Below are positions 25,666 through 34,658 of a stretch of DNA of 64,000 bases, in pieces (within the stretch, counting starts at the first letter, position 1; every line of letters begins with the position of its first letter). Under the pieces are notes generated by a model that was not told where the DNA came from, searched no databases, and saw nothing but the letters and a program-made list of their open reading frames with translations. The stretch is from contig NZ_KZ614146.1 of assembly GCF_002886185.1 (NCBI RefSeq), positions 1,410,930 through 1,474,929 on the forward strand. Direction: 5' to 3'. Both the position numbers and the translations under genes were made by a program. This DNA is from Salipaludibacillus neizhouensis (GTDB taxonomy: Bacteria > Bacillota > Bacilli > Bacillales > Salisediminibacteriaceae).

Positions 25666-26682
25666 ATGAAAAAATATTTATTTTCCATTTCAGCGACAGC
25701 ATTAATCATTGCTTTATCGGCGTGTCAAGGAGAAGAGGGATCTAGTAATGCTACTAGTAATGCGAATGAGGAAAATGAAGAGGAGCATACCATTCGTATT
25801 GGAATAACTCAAAATGACCAAAATGCTGAGTATAAAGGATTGGAGCAATTTAAAGAAGGTGTTGAAGAACGCACAGATGGTGCTGTTAAAGTTGAACTTT
25901 ATCCTAGTGACCAACTAGCTAGCATCCCGGATCTCGTAGAACAGGCTTCATCTGGTACCAATGTAGGTACAATAACAGACGCTGGACAAATTGGAGATTT
26001 AATGAATGAATTTTATATTTTGCAGTCCCCTTATATGTTTGAAGATTACGAAGAAATAGATAAATTGTTAGAATCAGACCTTTATCATCAATGGGTGGAG
26101 GATTTTACAGATAATGGTATCCGGATCCTTTCCTTTAATTGGAAATTAGGGGAAAGAAATTTGGCCACAAACACAAAAATTGAGACTCCAGATGATTTAG
26201 AAGGTAATGTCATTAGAACAAATGGTTCTCAAATAGTTGATGGTGCCATTTCAGCAATGGGTGGTTCACCAAGTGGAATGCCTTGGACTGAAGCATATCC
26301 TGGATTAGAGCAGGGTGTTATAGACGGAGTGGAGGCACATAATCTTGCTATTTATGAATCTAGTTTATATGAGGTCATTGATCATATCGCTTTGACTAAT
26401 CATTTTCAATTGGTTTCAGGTTTGGTTGTAAGTAATGACTGGTATAGCGAATTACCTGAGGAGTACCAGGATATTTTGACTGAAGAAGCTCAAGGGGCTG
26501 GTGAGACTGCTTTTGAAATTGCAAATGAAACCGCAAAAGAGTACGAAAAATTAATGAAAGAAGCGGGCGTAGAATTCTCAGATGTGGACAGAGAAGCGTT
26601 TAAAGAGCGTGCACAAGATGTATATTCAGAACTTGGATTGGAAGACATACAAGCTCAAGTGAATGAGGTGCTAAATGATTAA
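25666..26682 (+). CDS. dctP: TRAP transporter solute-binding lipoprotein (DctP family), cluster 1
   Basis: The 338-residue precursor has a lipoprotein signal ending LIIALSAC, with Cys as the lipid-bearing residue, then an acidic linker and a DctP domain. The usual arginine for carboxylate binding is in the GNVIRTNGS segment. It would capture a sugar acid outside the membrane and pass it to the DctQM permease encoded next. AAAGGGAG precedes the ATG. The stop codon overlaps the start of the next gene (TAATG), showing tight coupling. Confidence 0.9.
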   Translation: MKKYLFSISATALIIALSACQGEEGSSNATSNANEENEEEHTIRIGITQNDQNAEYKGLEQFKEGVEERTDGAVKVELYPSDQLASIPDLVEQASSGTNVGTITDAGQIGDLMNEFYILQSPYMFEDYEEIDKLLESDLYHQWVEDFTDNGIRILSFNWKLGERNLATNTKIETPDDLEGNVIRTNGSQIVDGAISAMGGSPSGMPWTEAYPGLEQGVIDGVEAHNLAIYESSLYEVIDHIALTNHFQLVSGLVVSNDWYSELPEEYQDILTEEAQGAGETAFEIANETAKEYEKLMKEAGVEFSDVDREAFKERAQDVYSELGLEDIQAQVNEVLND

Positions 26683-27188
26683 TGTTTAATAGTGCATTTT
26701 TCCCAAGAATAAGAAATGGTTATATTAAAATCGAGAATCTCGTGCTAATAACCTTGCTTACCTCACTAGTGGCACTAGTTTTTATGGAAGTTGTTGTACG
26801 CGCTTTCAATCAGCCGACGAGGTGGTCTGTTGGAGTAGCTCAATTAATATTTATGTGGGTGATCTTTTTAGGAGCTAATCGTGGGCTAAGACAGAATTCT
26901 CATATTGGTATTGATTTATTTACTAACATGCTTCCTAAAAAAGTTCAAAAATATCTTGAAATTTTTAATCAGGTAGTAATACTTACTTTTTTATCGGCAT
27001 TAATTTATTACGGATTTCAAATGACATTTGCAAATACAGGTAGATTGATTACTGGTACTTCTATAGGTTACTACTTTATTACACTAGCGATACCTGTTGG
27101 AGCAACTATAATGATTGTTACTGCAATATGCAAAATGATTACGTTAATAAAGGATCGTAATAATACAGATATTCAAGGTGAAATATGA
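26682..27188 (+). CDS. dctQ: TRAP transporter small membrane subunit (DctQ), cluster 1
   Basis: The 168-residue protein has four hydrophobic helices and the family segment RGLRQNSHIGIDLF. It pairs with DctM to form the permease that takes the acid from DctP with sodium or proton symport. It starts within the stop codon of dctP. Confidence 0.88.
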   Translation: MFNSAFFPRIRNGYIKIENLVLITLLTSLVALVFMEVVVRAFNQPTRWSVGVAQLIFMWVIFLGANRGLRQNSHIGIDLFTNMLPKKVQKYLEIFNQVVILTFLSALIYYGFQMTFANTGRLITGTSIGYYFITLAIPVGATIMIVTAICKMITLIKDRNNTDIQGEI

Positions 27189-27221
27189 ATATGAGTTATC
27201 AGAAATATAGGTGGTTATAGT

Positions 27222-28499
27222 ATGACTATGATGCTAATCGTGTTTTTTATATTGATATTTGCTAATATTCCTATTGCTTTTGCTATTGGTATATCCGGGT
27301 TACTTTATTTTATTACATCCCCAGATATTATGAACATGGTTGCTATACAACAATATACGACGGGGACACAATCATTTCCTTTGTTAGCCGTACCGTTTTT
27401 TGTATTAGCGGGTCATATTTTAAATGTATCTGGTATTACAACAAGATTAATAAATTTTGCAAATTTACTGACCGGTCATTTAGTAGGTGGATTAGCACAT
27501 GTATCAATTGTATTAAGTACTATGCTAGGTGGGATATCTGGATCTGCAACAGCAGATGCTGCCATGCAAAGTCGAATCCTTACAAATGATATGGTCAAAA
27601 GAGGGTATTCAAAAGGATTTTCGATAGGGGTAATTGGCGTTAGTTCATTAATTACCTCTACTATACCTCCAAGTATAGGGTTAATCTTATATGGATTTAT
27701 TGGTGGGGTATCCATTGGCGATCTATTTATGGCGGGTATCATTCCAGGAATATTGATGTGTTTTACTTTAATGTTGACAGTATATCTTGTTTCCACAAAG
27801 AGAGGTTATGATGCAGGAAGGTCAGTTGAGAAACCTACATTCAAAGAACTTGTAGTTAGTTTTAAAGACTGTATATGGGCTCTATTATTTCCAATTATAT
27901 TATTGGTGGGAATTCGCTTCGGAATATTTTCCGCTTCTGAAGGAGGAGCAGTGGCAGTAGTATACGCTATTTTGGTAGGGAGACTCATCTACAAAGAATT
28001 AACTTGGAAGAAATTTAAAACAGCGATTGTTGATGCCGTACAAGATAATAGTATGATTATGTTAATCATAGCTGCAGCGTCGATATTCAGTTACGTCATA
28101 GCATTTGAAAATTTACCCAGAAGCTTCTCAGAATTTACTATGGGGGTGACTACTAATCCGACACTCTTATTGTTACTAATCTTGCTCATCGTTTTTATTG
28201 CGGGCTTGTTCATGGAAGCGACAGCAAACACCTTATTATTAACTCCAATTTTTCTTCCAATAGTACAACAAGCAGGTGTTGATCCGGTACACTTTGGAAT
28301 ACTGATGATTGTATTAATTACACTCGGGGGTATGACTCCGCCGTTAGGTGTTACAATGTTGGCGGTTTGTTCTATTACAAAAACATCAGTTACAGAGTTT
28401 AGTAAGGGAGCATTTCCATTTTTAATCGCAGTAATTTTCTTAATTATAATATTGGTATTCTTCCCGCAAATAGTTTTATTTTTACCCAATACATTTTAA
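27222..28499 (+). CDS. dctM: TRAP transporter large membrane subunit (DctM), cluster 1
   Basis: This 425-residue protein has about 12 hydrophobic segments and DctM motifs such as GGISGSATADAA and TPPLGVTML. It forms the transport path of the TRAP system. AGGTGG lies upstream of the ATG. Together with the two preceding genes it gives a complete tripartite importer for the substrate of cluster 1. Confidence 0.9.
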   Translation: MTMMLIVFFILIFANIPIAFAIGISGLLYFITSPDIMNMVAIQQYTTGTQSFPLLAVPFFVLAGHILNVSGITTRLINFANLLTGHLVGGLAHVSIVLSTMLGGISGSATADAAMQSRILTNDMVKRGYSKGFSIGVIGVSSLITSTIPPSIGLILYGFIGGVSIGDLFMAGIIPGILMCFTLMLTVYLVSTKRGYDAGRSVEKPTFKELVVSFKDCIWALLFPIILLVGIRFGIFSASEGGAVAVVYAILVGRLIYKELTWKKFKTAIVDAVQDNSMIMLIIAAASIFSYVIAFENLPRSFSEFTMGVTTNPTLLLLLILLIVFIAGLFMEATANTLLLTPIFLPIVQQAGVDPVHFGILMIVLITLGGMTPPLGVTMLAVCSITKTSVTEFSKGAFPFLIAVIFLIIILVFFPQIVLFLPNTF

Positions 28500-28535
28500 G
28501 CGTTATTAGTACGAACAAAATTAGGAGGGAACATC

Positions 28536-29486
28536 TTGAACATTCTATCATCAGCAGCATTACCTATAGAAAACCGTAAAAAACTAAATAAAACATTTCC
28601 AGAAATTAATTTTATATTTTGTGAAAGTATTGAAGAAGCAAAAGATCATCTTTCAACAGCTGAAATCATAATCACGTATGGAGATGATTTATCTGAAAAT
28701 ATATTAAATCAAACGTCAAATTTAAAGTGGGTCATGGTCATTGCAGCAGGAATTGACAAACTTCCATTTGAAGCATTACACAAACGTGACATTTTAGTTA
28801 CTAGTGCAAAAGGGATTCATAAAGCACCTATGTCAGAATATGTTTTTTTTATGATGATGTCAGTGTATAGGCAAGGAAAAAGATTAATCGAGAATGAAAA
28901 GAATAAGGTTTGGACCCGGGACATTCAAATGGAGGAAATAACAGGAAAGAGTCTATTAATTGCAGGTACTGGAGTAATTGGACAAGAGATTGCAAAAGTA
29001 GCTAAAGCATTTCAAATGAAAACCATAGGGGTTTCACGAAGTGGTAAAACAGTCAATCATTTTGATAAAAATATCACTCATAAAGAAATGAAAACTCACC
29101 TTAATGAAGTAGACTTTGTCGTTTCAGTACTTCCAAGCACTTCAGGGACGCAGGGATTTTTCAAATATGAACATTTTGAAGCTATGCCTAATCACGCTGT
29201 ATTTATAAACATAGGGAGGGGAGATGCCGTTCGAGCAGAAGATGTCCTTAAGGCTGTTCAAGAAAAAGAAATATACCATGCGGTCTTAGATGTCTTTGAA
29301 ACAGAGCCCCTTTCTTCTGATCATCCTTTTTGGGAAGAAGAAAATATTACGGTAACTACTCATTTATCTGGAGTGTCTCCTCATTATTTCAATAGAGCAC
29401 TAGAAATTTTTTCGGAAAACTTAAAATCATTCCAAGAAGATGGTAGAGAATTAGTGAATATTGTAGATACTCAAAAAGGTTATTAA
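28536..29486 (+). CDS. D-2-hydroxyacid dehydrogenase (NAD-dependent)
   Basis: The 316-residue enzyme has the D-isomer-specific 2-hydroxyacid dehydrogenase layout: NAD loop GTGVIGQEIA, catalytic Arg in INIGRGDAV, Glu in FETEPL and His in TTHLSGV. Such enzymes interconvert 2-keto and 2-hydroxy acids, for example glyoxylate, hydroxypyruvate or 2-keto-gluconate. In this cluster it may process a side branch or the entry substrate. The TTG start follows AGGAGGG. A terminator lies 115 bases after its stop. Confidence 0.82.
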   Translation: MNILSSAALPIENRKKLNKTFPEINFIFCESIEEAKDHLSTAEIIITYGDDLSENILNQTSNLKWVMVIAAGIDKLPFEALHKRDILVTSAKGIHKAPMSEYVFFMMMSVYRQGKRLIENEKNKVWTRDIQMEEITGKSLLIAGTGVIGQEIAKVAKAFQMKTIGVSRSGKTVNHFDKNITHKEMKTHLNEVDFVVSVLPSTSGTQGFFKYEHFEAMPNHAVFINIGRGDAVRAEDVLKAVQEKEIYHAVLDVFETEPLSSDHPFWEEENITVTTHLSGVSPHYFNRALEIFSENLKSFQEDGRELVNIVDTQKGY

Positions 29487-29906
29487 GCGTGAATCCCAGG
29501 TTTAAATTAAACTAGAGAGTTCAGATATCGATTAAGAAAGAAATGTTTCTGTCGTTAATAAATCTATACTGATTGATTATGATTAGAGTTCTACTAGCTT
29601 GCTGAAGAACGCTAGATGTATGGCGTTCTTTATTTATTTAATATCCCCATATTAGTAATAGTTTTTACCAACATTTAAATTCTAGCCTTCGATATTATTA
29701 GAATGAGAAAGATAGCTGGTTGTATTCGCTTTTAGAAGAAAACTAAATCTAAATGTCTATGGTTAAAGAAAAATAATTTATAACTTAGCTTTTTGATTAT
29801 ATAGAATGATTACACTGAGTATTCCACTTAATTCTAAGTCCTCTTTTGTATTAGATATTAATATCTATCAAATGCAGTTATATAAAAATTTTAAAGGAGA
29901 TGTATC
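29487..29906. other. 420-base intergenic region before gapN
   Basis: It holds the cluster 1 terminator at 29603-29632. The remaining 270 bases are AT-rich and show no gene; the gapN promoter must lie here, but no clear consensus was found. Confidence 0.5.
29603..29632 (+). terminator. Terminator of sugar-acid cluster 1
   Basis: AAGAACGC and GCGTTCTT form the stem, followed by TATTTATTT. It lies between the hydroxyacid dehydrogenase gene and gapN. Confidence 0.75.
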
Positions 29907-31352
29907 ATGCCATTACAAAAAAACTTTAAATTACATCAGTATCTTTATAACAATGAATGGAAGAGTAGTGACACAGGGAACACTATTGAAATTAACTCCC
30001 CCGATGATGGAAGTATCGTAGGTGTAGTACCTGCAATGTCCCAGGAAGAAGTAGATCGATCAATAATTAAAACTGCTAATGTACAAGAAGAATGGGCTGC
30101 AACAGATGGTCATGAAAGATCAGATCTCCTTCATAAATGGGCTGAAGAGCTTGAGAATATGAAGGATGAAATTGGGAATATGATACATTTAGAAGTAGGC
30201 AAAACTTTAACAGCAGCTAAAAGTGAAGTGAAGCGTACAGCTCAATTAATTCGTCATACAGCAGAGGAAGGTCTTCGAACACACGGAAGCTTTATTCAGG
30301 GAGATGCGTTTCCAGGGGCCTCTAAATCAACTAAAGCAATGGTTCAAAAAGTTCCTCACGGTGTTGTACTTGCTATATCTCCATTTAATTATCCTGTTAA
30401 TTTAGCAGCATCAAAAATTGCACCTGCACTCATTACTGGTAACACCGTGGTGTTTAAGCCAGCTACACAAGGTGCTATTAGTGGTCTTCTCATGATAAAG
30501 GCTTTAGTTAAAGCCGGGTTACCTAAAAGTGTAGTGAATGTAGTTACTGGACGCGGTTCTATCATTGGTGACTTTTTGGTCACTCATCCTGAAGTGGATA
30601 TGATTACTTTTACTGGCGGTACCTCTACAGGACAACATATTGCAAAGAAAGCATCAATGATACCTGTTGTTCTTGAGCTAGGAGGTAAGGATCCTGCAAT
30701 AGTTCTAGAAGATGCAGATTTAAATAAAGCAGCTAAAGAGATAGTAAGTGGTGCATTAAGTTATTCTGGACAGCGTTGTACGGCGATTAAGCGTGTAATG
30801 GTAATAGATAAAGTTGCAGATGAACTAGTAGAGAAAATAAAAACTAATATAGCTACATTGAAAGTAGGGAAATCTACTGAGGAAGCAGATATTACCCCTT
30901 TAATTGACCAAAAATCTGCAGATTATGTTATTTCATTAATTGATGATGCAGTGAAAAAAGGTGCAACGGTCGTATCAAAAGGAATTATTCAAGATAATTT
31001 AATCGGTGTAACATTACTTGACCATGTTTCAGAGGATATGAGAATTGCTTGGGAAGAACAATTTGGTCCAGTATTACCGATCATGAGAGTTTCAAACGAA
31101 CTGGAAGCTATTGATTTAGAGAAACGTAATGAATATGGTCTGCAAGCAAGTGTTTTCACAAAAAACCTTGAAAAAGCCTTCGTATTAGCCGATCGACTTG
31201 AGGTTGGAACCGTTCAGGTTAATGGGAAAACATCACGAGGTCCAGATCATTTTCCTTTTTTAGGTGTTAAGAATTCAGGACAAGGCGTTCAAGGAATCGG
31301 AAGAAGTATTGATTCTATGCTACGTGATAAAGTACTTGTACTTAATCTCTAA
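29907..31352 (+). CDS. gapN: Non-phosphorylating NADP glyceraldehyde-3-phosphate dehydrogenase
   Basis: The 481-residue aldehyde dehydrogenase has the catalytic Glu in LELGGKDP and Cys in GQRCTAIK, and an ending characteristic of GapN (RGPDHFPFLGVKNSG, then SIDSMLRDK). GapN oxidises glyceraldehyde-3-phosphate directly to 3-phosphoglycerate and makes NADPH. It would act on triose released by aldolase cleavage of phosphorylated keto-deoxy acids, which suits its place after cluster 1. AAAGGAGATG precedes the ATG. It has its own terminator, so it is probably a separate unit. Confidence 0.87.
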   Translation: MPLQKNFKLHQYLYNNEWKSSDTGNTIEINSPDDGSIVGVVPAMSQEEVDRSIIKTANVQEEWAATDGHERSDLLHKWAEELENMKDEIGNMIHLEVGKTLTAAKSEVKRTAQLIRHTAEEGLRTHGSFIQGDAFPGASKSTKAMVQKVPHGVVLAISPFNYPVNLAASKIAPALITGNTVVFKPATQGAISGLLMIKALVKAGLPKSVVNVVTGRGSIIGDFLVTHPEVDMITFTGGTSTGQHIAKKASMIPVVLELGGKDPAIVLEDADLNKAAKEIVSGALSYSGQRCTAIKRVMVIDKVADELVEKIKTNIATLKVGKSTEEADITPLIDQKSADYVISLIDDAVKKGATVVSKGIIQDNLIGVTLLDHVSEDMRIAWEEQFGPVLPIMRVSNELEAIDLEKRNEYGLQASVFTKNLEKAFVLADRLEVGTVQVNGKTSRGPDHFPFLGVKNSGQGVQGIGRSIDSMLRDKVLVLNL

Positions 31353-31390
31353 TTCTTGAGTGAGCAAAACTAAAGGAAATATGTTCAGTG

Positions 31391-31430
31391 TAAGAATGTT
31401 AGGAGACCTGTGCTCCTAACATTCTTTTTA
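31391..31430 (+). terminator. gapN terminator
   Basis: AGAATGTTAGGAG pairs with CTCCTAACATTCT around a 7-base loop and is followed by TTTT. A strong rho-independent terminator. Confidence 0.85.
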
Positions 31431-31561
31431 ATGATGTCGATAATTAAACGCTCTGTATTTTTATGTTAAATAAAGAGGAATAACCCTAAGTTATTAGGAC
31501 GCAATTTGCGAATTATCACTTTTTTAACAAATGGAAAATAACTATCGGTGGGGACATGCAC

Positions 31562-31669
31562 TTTTTACCGATTAACTCAGCCAGGAGACTACTTGTCTTA
31601 GAAGAAGCAAATGGCAATGGGTTTGATGAGTGGCGCATGAGTTTTCACGAGAGAGAAATTTGTTCGTGA
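31562..31669 (+). pseudogene. HNH restriction endonuclease relic, copy 1
   Basis: One frame reads INSARRLLVLEEANGNGFDEW and then MSFHEREI before a stop. This matches the fragment at 42.45 kb and the C-terminal part of a family of HNH endonucleases annotated as phosphorothioated-DNA-binding restriction enzymes. The remainder of the gene is missing. The fragment ends at a family C repeat. Confidence 0.6.
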
Positions 31670-31692
31670 AGCAGGGGACGGTTCTCTGCTTC
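31668..31692. repeat. Dispersed palindrome, family C (gaagcaggggacggttctct)
   Basis: GAAGCAG and CTGCTTC arms surround gggacggttct. Other copies are at 36711-36735 and 59437-59461. The first two are each followed by tcatttt, then ttgttg within a few bases. Confidence 0.75.
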
Positions 31693-31814
31693 ATTTTTGT
31701 TGTGTGAAAGAAACAGAGAATTGTCTTGTTAAAACGCTGAAAATTTTTAAAATGGAAATTGTCGATGTTGGATGTTCAGTATATAATGTTTTACTCAACG
31801 TTGGTTGCAGAGGA

Positions 31815-31895
31815 GCACGTGTTAACGGAACATGAGAAGATTAGCGTGGCTTTCTCCAAGAGAGTTGAATTCACTTGAGTGGGCACTAGCTTTAG
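31815..31895 (+). pseudogene. Nudix hydrolase relic (C-terminal fragment)
   Basis: The sequence reads LTEHEKI, then, after a frame change, RELNSLEWAL. This parallels LTEHERIEW...NELASLEWAP at the end of the intact Nudix gene at 8.0 kb. It is evidence that a second Nudix copy once stood here. Confidence 0.6.
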
Positions 31896-31921
31896 CCTTT
31901 GACCTAAAAGCATATGAAACG

Positions 31922-31945
31922 ATAGGGGTCAGGCACTTTTTTACT
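31922..31945 (+). repeat. Family B repeat, half element
   Basis: ataggggtcaggcacttttttac is the right arm and T-run of family B. No left arm is seen. Confidence 0.55.
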
Positions 31946-32007
31946 TTTTTAAAATAGAAAGTATGAAGAAACAGGGGAATGGCACTCTTATAAAGAAGCT
32001 ATTATTC

Positions 32008-32032
32008 ACGAATAGTGTCAGGAGCCGTTCGT
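32008..32032. repeat. REP-like palindrome, family A, diverged
   Basis: acgaatagtgtc and ggagccgttcgt are imperfect arms of the family A palindrome. It lies in a gene-free stretch. Confidence 0.55.
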
Positions 32033-32245
32033 CAAAGAATAAAGCATAAGAACTTCAACTTGCTGGTTGCACTGGTGAAATATTGAAAGTAGAGAAGCTT
32101 GTTTCTATTGAAAAGAGCAAAGACTTGATTCATATAGTTCTGGCTTATGAATGATGGCTTTCTCTCTATCATACAACTATAAAAGAGGAGATGAAATCGC
32201 AGAAGATAGTGCATGCCCCCAGCATATAGAGAAGGGAAAAAGATT

Positions 32246-33388
32246 ATGAGCCTAAAGTTGAAAGGTTATGTAATAGTTCTAGGTACGTTATTCCTACTCA
32301 TACTTTATTTAACGTTATGGCCGGTACCGATTAATCCTCCTTATTGGGAAGCTCCACAGGCGGAAGGATATACAGGTCCTCATAAAGAGAATAATAGGCT
32401 AGCAGGTATGGAATTTATTGAACTAGATAATTACAAACAACCGGAGCATATTGTGTATCGGAAAAATTGGCTGTATGCCGCGATGAAGGATGGAGAAATT
32501 ATTCGCGTTCGTCCTGATGGATCAGAAAGGGATGTTGTAGTAGATACAGGGGGGGGGCCGCTTGGATTTGCATTCGATTCCAAGGGAGCACTTATCATTG
32601 CGGATCCTTTGTATGGAGACCATGGTGGATTGCTTCGGGTGACAAACACTGATGGGGAAGCAGAGATAGAACTTCTAACAGATTCCCACGAAGGAAATCC
32701 AATTCATTTTCCTGACGCAGTTGTAGTGGCAAAAAACGGGTTGATTTATTTTTCGGATGCCTCATCACTAGTGAAGGCAAAGGAAATTGGTGATGTTGGA
32801 AAAGCTGGTGAACTAGACATATTAGCCAATAGCAGTACAGGAAGGGTATTGGAGTACAATCCTAAAACACAACAGACACGAGTATTAATGAATGACTTAA
32901 GTTTTGCAAATGGAATTGCTTTAAGTGAAGATGAACAGTATTTATTAATCAATGAAACAGGAAAATATCGTGTTTGGAAGTTAGATGTAACTGCAGTAAA
33001 TATCAGTGCATTTGAACAGAATATATCAGCAAAAATAGTCATTGATAATTTGCCAGGTCTACCTGATAACATCATGCAAGGGGAAGATGGAAGGTACTGG
33101 ATCGGGTTAATCTTACCTCGAAACGACTTTTTAGATTATAGTGCAAACAAACCATGGCTTCGATCTATAGCGATGCGTTTACCAAATTTTTTGTTGCCTA
33201 AAGGTAATGGATATTCCCATGTTATAGCGATTAATGAGTCCGGAGATATTTTAGCTGATTTACAAGATTCAGGTAGTTCATATACAGAAATAACTGGAGC
33301 AACGGAGTCAGACGATAAGTTGTTCTTCCATCATTTAAATAATACGAACACAATTGGTTGGATTAAAAAAGAAGATATAGGATTTTGA
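32246..33388 (+). CDS. Membrane-anchored SMP-30/strictosidine synthase-like beta-propeller protein
   Basis: The 380-residue protein has one N-terminal membrane helix (VIVLGTLFLLILYLTLWPV) and a six-bladed propeller of the SMP-30/gluconolactonase/strictosidine-synthase type. Recognisable pieces are GPLGFAFDSKGALIIAD, HFPDAVVV..NGLIYFSDAS and DNIMQGEDGRYWIG. Family members hydrolyse lactones or related esters; the bacterial APMAP-like branch is poorly characterised. ATG 32246 follows GAAGGG; an upstream in-frame ATG at 32213 lacks a site. A run of eight G inside the gene (near 32550) is a possible slippage point, but the frame is intact. It stands alone among relics. Confidence 0.8.
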   Translation: MSLKLKGYVIVLGTLFLLILYLTLWPVPINPPYWEAPQAEGYTGPHKENNRLAGMEFIELDNYKQPEHIVYRKNWLYAAMKDGEIIRVRPDGSERDVVVDTGGGPLGFAFDSKGALIIADPLYGDHGGLLRVTNTDGEAEIELLTDSHEGNPIHFPDAVVVAKNGLIYFSDASSLVKAKEIGDVGKAGELDILANSSTGRVLEYNPKTQQTRVLMNDLSFANGIALSEDEQYLLINETGKYRVWKLDVTAVNISAFEQNISAKIVIDNLPGLPDNIMQGEDGRYWIGLILPRNDFLDYSANKPWLRSIAMRLPNFLLPKGNGYSHVIAINESGDILADLQDSGSSYTEITGATESDDKLFFHHLNNTNTIGWIKKEDIGF

Positions 33389-34118
33389 CTTAGAGAGTTA
33401 CACTAGTTTTATTTAATGGGCGGTAGCTCATGACAGAGAGACATATACCTGATAGATTGAAAGGTTGTTAATGATCTACTGTGACTTTCTAAATAGTAGG
33501 AAACAATCGCTTTGAATTTAAGGGCTTGGTTAATATTCCTTGCACCCCATAGTCTGTCAGACTATTAAAAAACAACGTAGGGATGGTTTGATACGAAGCG
33601 GGATTCTGCTTTTTCCGCAGGTCGGCAAACCCCTTGATGACACGTTCACGATAAAGGGATTTGATATCCGCATTTACACGTCAATCTGAATGAAAACTGG
33701 CAGGAGATCCATGAACGATTGTTGGAAGTACTTGGCCTTAAATGAGGTTAAAACGGGCATGGATTTTTAGGAATGGAGACGATACATATGGAGGAATCAG
33801 AACTAAAAGACCGTCTGTAGCAACTAAGTATCTGGAAAAAGGGAGATCAGAGGGCTCCTCATGCCGAGTGTCAACAATTTCAATAGGGTCCTGAATTTCT
33901 AAAATTTAAAAATTCATGAGATTCACCTCTTTTTTGTGGTACTATACCCAAAATTTTCACCCCATAACTTCACCAAAAGTACGTAAGAATCTCTCATATG
34001 TAGTTTTTGGCAGTATGTTAATCAACAAAATTGTATAATCCTTTTTCTTATTGAACAAAATTCTTCTTCTTGTGTACAACGATAAAATGATTTACTCTTT
34101 GTTTAGGGAGAGATAGTC
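33389..34118. other. 730-base gene-free stretch with a repeat and a coding relic
   Basis: Bases 33472-33551 resemble 63131-63238. Bases about 33600-33745 read as protein in changing frames (GKPLDDTFTIKGFDI, then VNLNENWQEIHERLLEVLG and a stop); I do not recognise the family. No intact gene is present. Confidence 0.5.
33472..33551 (+). repeat. Dispersed repeat of unknown type (tgatctactgtgac ... ccttgca)
   Basis: Shares tgatctactgtgact, gaaacaatc and attccttgca-ccccata in order with 63131-63238. Probably remnants of the same lost mobile or duplicated element. Confidence 0.5.
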
Positions 34119-34578
34119 ATGAGTGAAAATATTGAAGGTATTGATTACAAAAAAGTAATTTTGAATATGCACTTGATCCGCTAATTGTTCATTCGCAACT
34201 GAAATATATATAAATGAAGCATCAGAAAATTTTTTTAGAGCTTCAAAAGACGAGATAATTGGGGCAAGTCCTTTGGATATCTTTAAAAGTACCTCTAAAC
34301 CCGCGATTATAAAAAGAATATCTGGGGCTTATAGGGAACCAGCAGAGCTTATTGAGGAAACTATCTATAGAATGGATGGGACCTCAGTTGATGTTGAGTT
34401 ATATTGTCATCCTATCAAGATAGGAGAAACACGAGCCCTTCAAACTTATGTAAAAGATATCACAGAGAGAAAGCAACATGAAAAAGTACAATATGAAATG
34501 AATATACAAATAAATGAACTAGCCAGCAAAATTGTACCACTTTTATGCACATACTCTAGCAGTTACATTTTTAAATAA
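34119..34578 (+). pseudogene. Frameshifted PAS-domain protein, RsbR/STAS-like remnant
   Basis: An AGGGAGAG site and ATG (34119) begin a PAS domain that changes frame twice (about 34155 and 34215) and then reads EASENFFRASKDEIIGASPL on to KDITERKQHEK, the end of a PAS domain. The following NELASKIVPL is the usual link to a STAS domain in RsbR-type stress proteins, but a stop follows within 15 codons. The gene is inactive. A related intact STAS protein lies at 60.3 kb. Confidence 0.7.
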
Positions 34579-34598
34579 ACGACCATTCAAAATAGATA

Positions 34599-34638
34599 AA
34601 AATAAGCGTCAGCAACTTAGGCTAACGCTTATTTTTCC
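34599..34638. terminator. Bidirectional terminator
   Basis: AAAATAAGCGT pairs with ACGCTTATTTT around 15 bases, giving A- and T-runs on both sides. It separates the PAS relic from the convergent LVIVD gene. Confidence 0.8.
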
Positions 34639-34658
34639 GTTGTTACAGGTAACTTATT

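Larger units (their letters stand above)
31353..32245. other. 890-base decayed region of repeats and gene relics
   Basis: It contains the gapN terminator, an HNH nuclease relic (31562-31668), a family C repeat, a Nudix relic (31815-31895), a family B half element (31922-31945) and a family A palindrome (32008-32032). No intact gene is present. Confidence 0.6.

Noticed and set aside
27476-28489. Three minus-strand frames opposite the cluster 1 DctM gene
   Set aside because: Typical shadow frames of a membrane protein gene; Pro/Ile/Thr-rich with no ribosome sites.
29806-30021. Plus-strand frame overlapping the start of gapN
   Set aside because: It uses a different frame from the well-supported gapN start and lacks a ribosome site.
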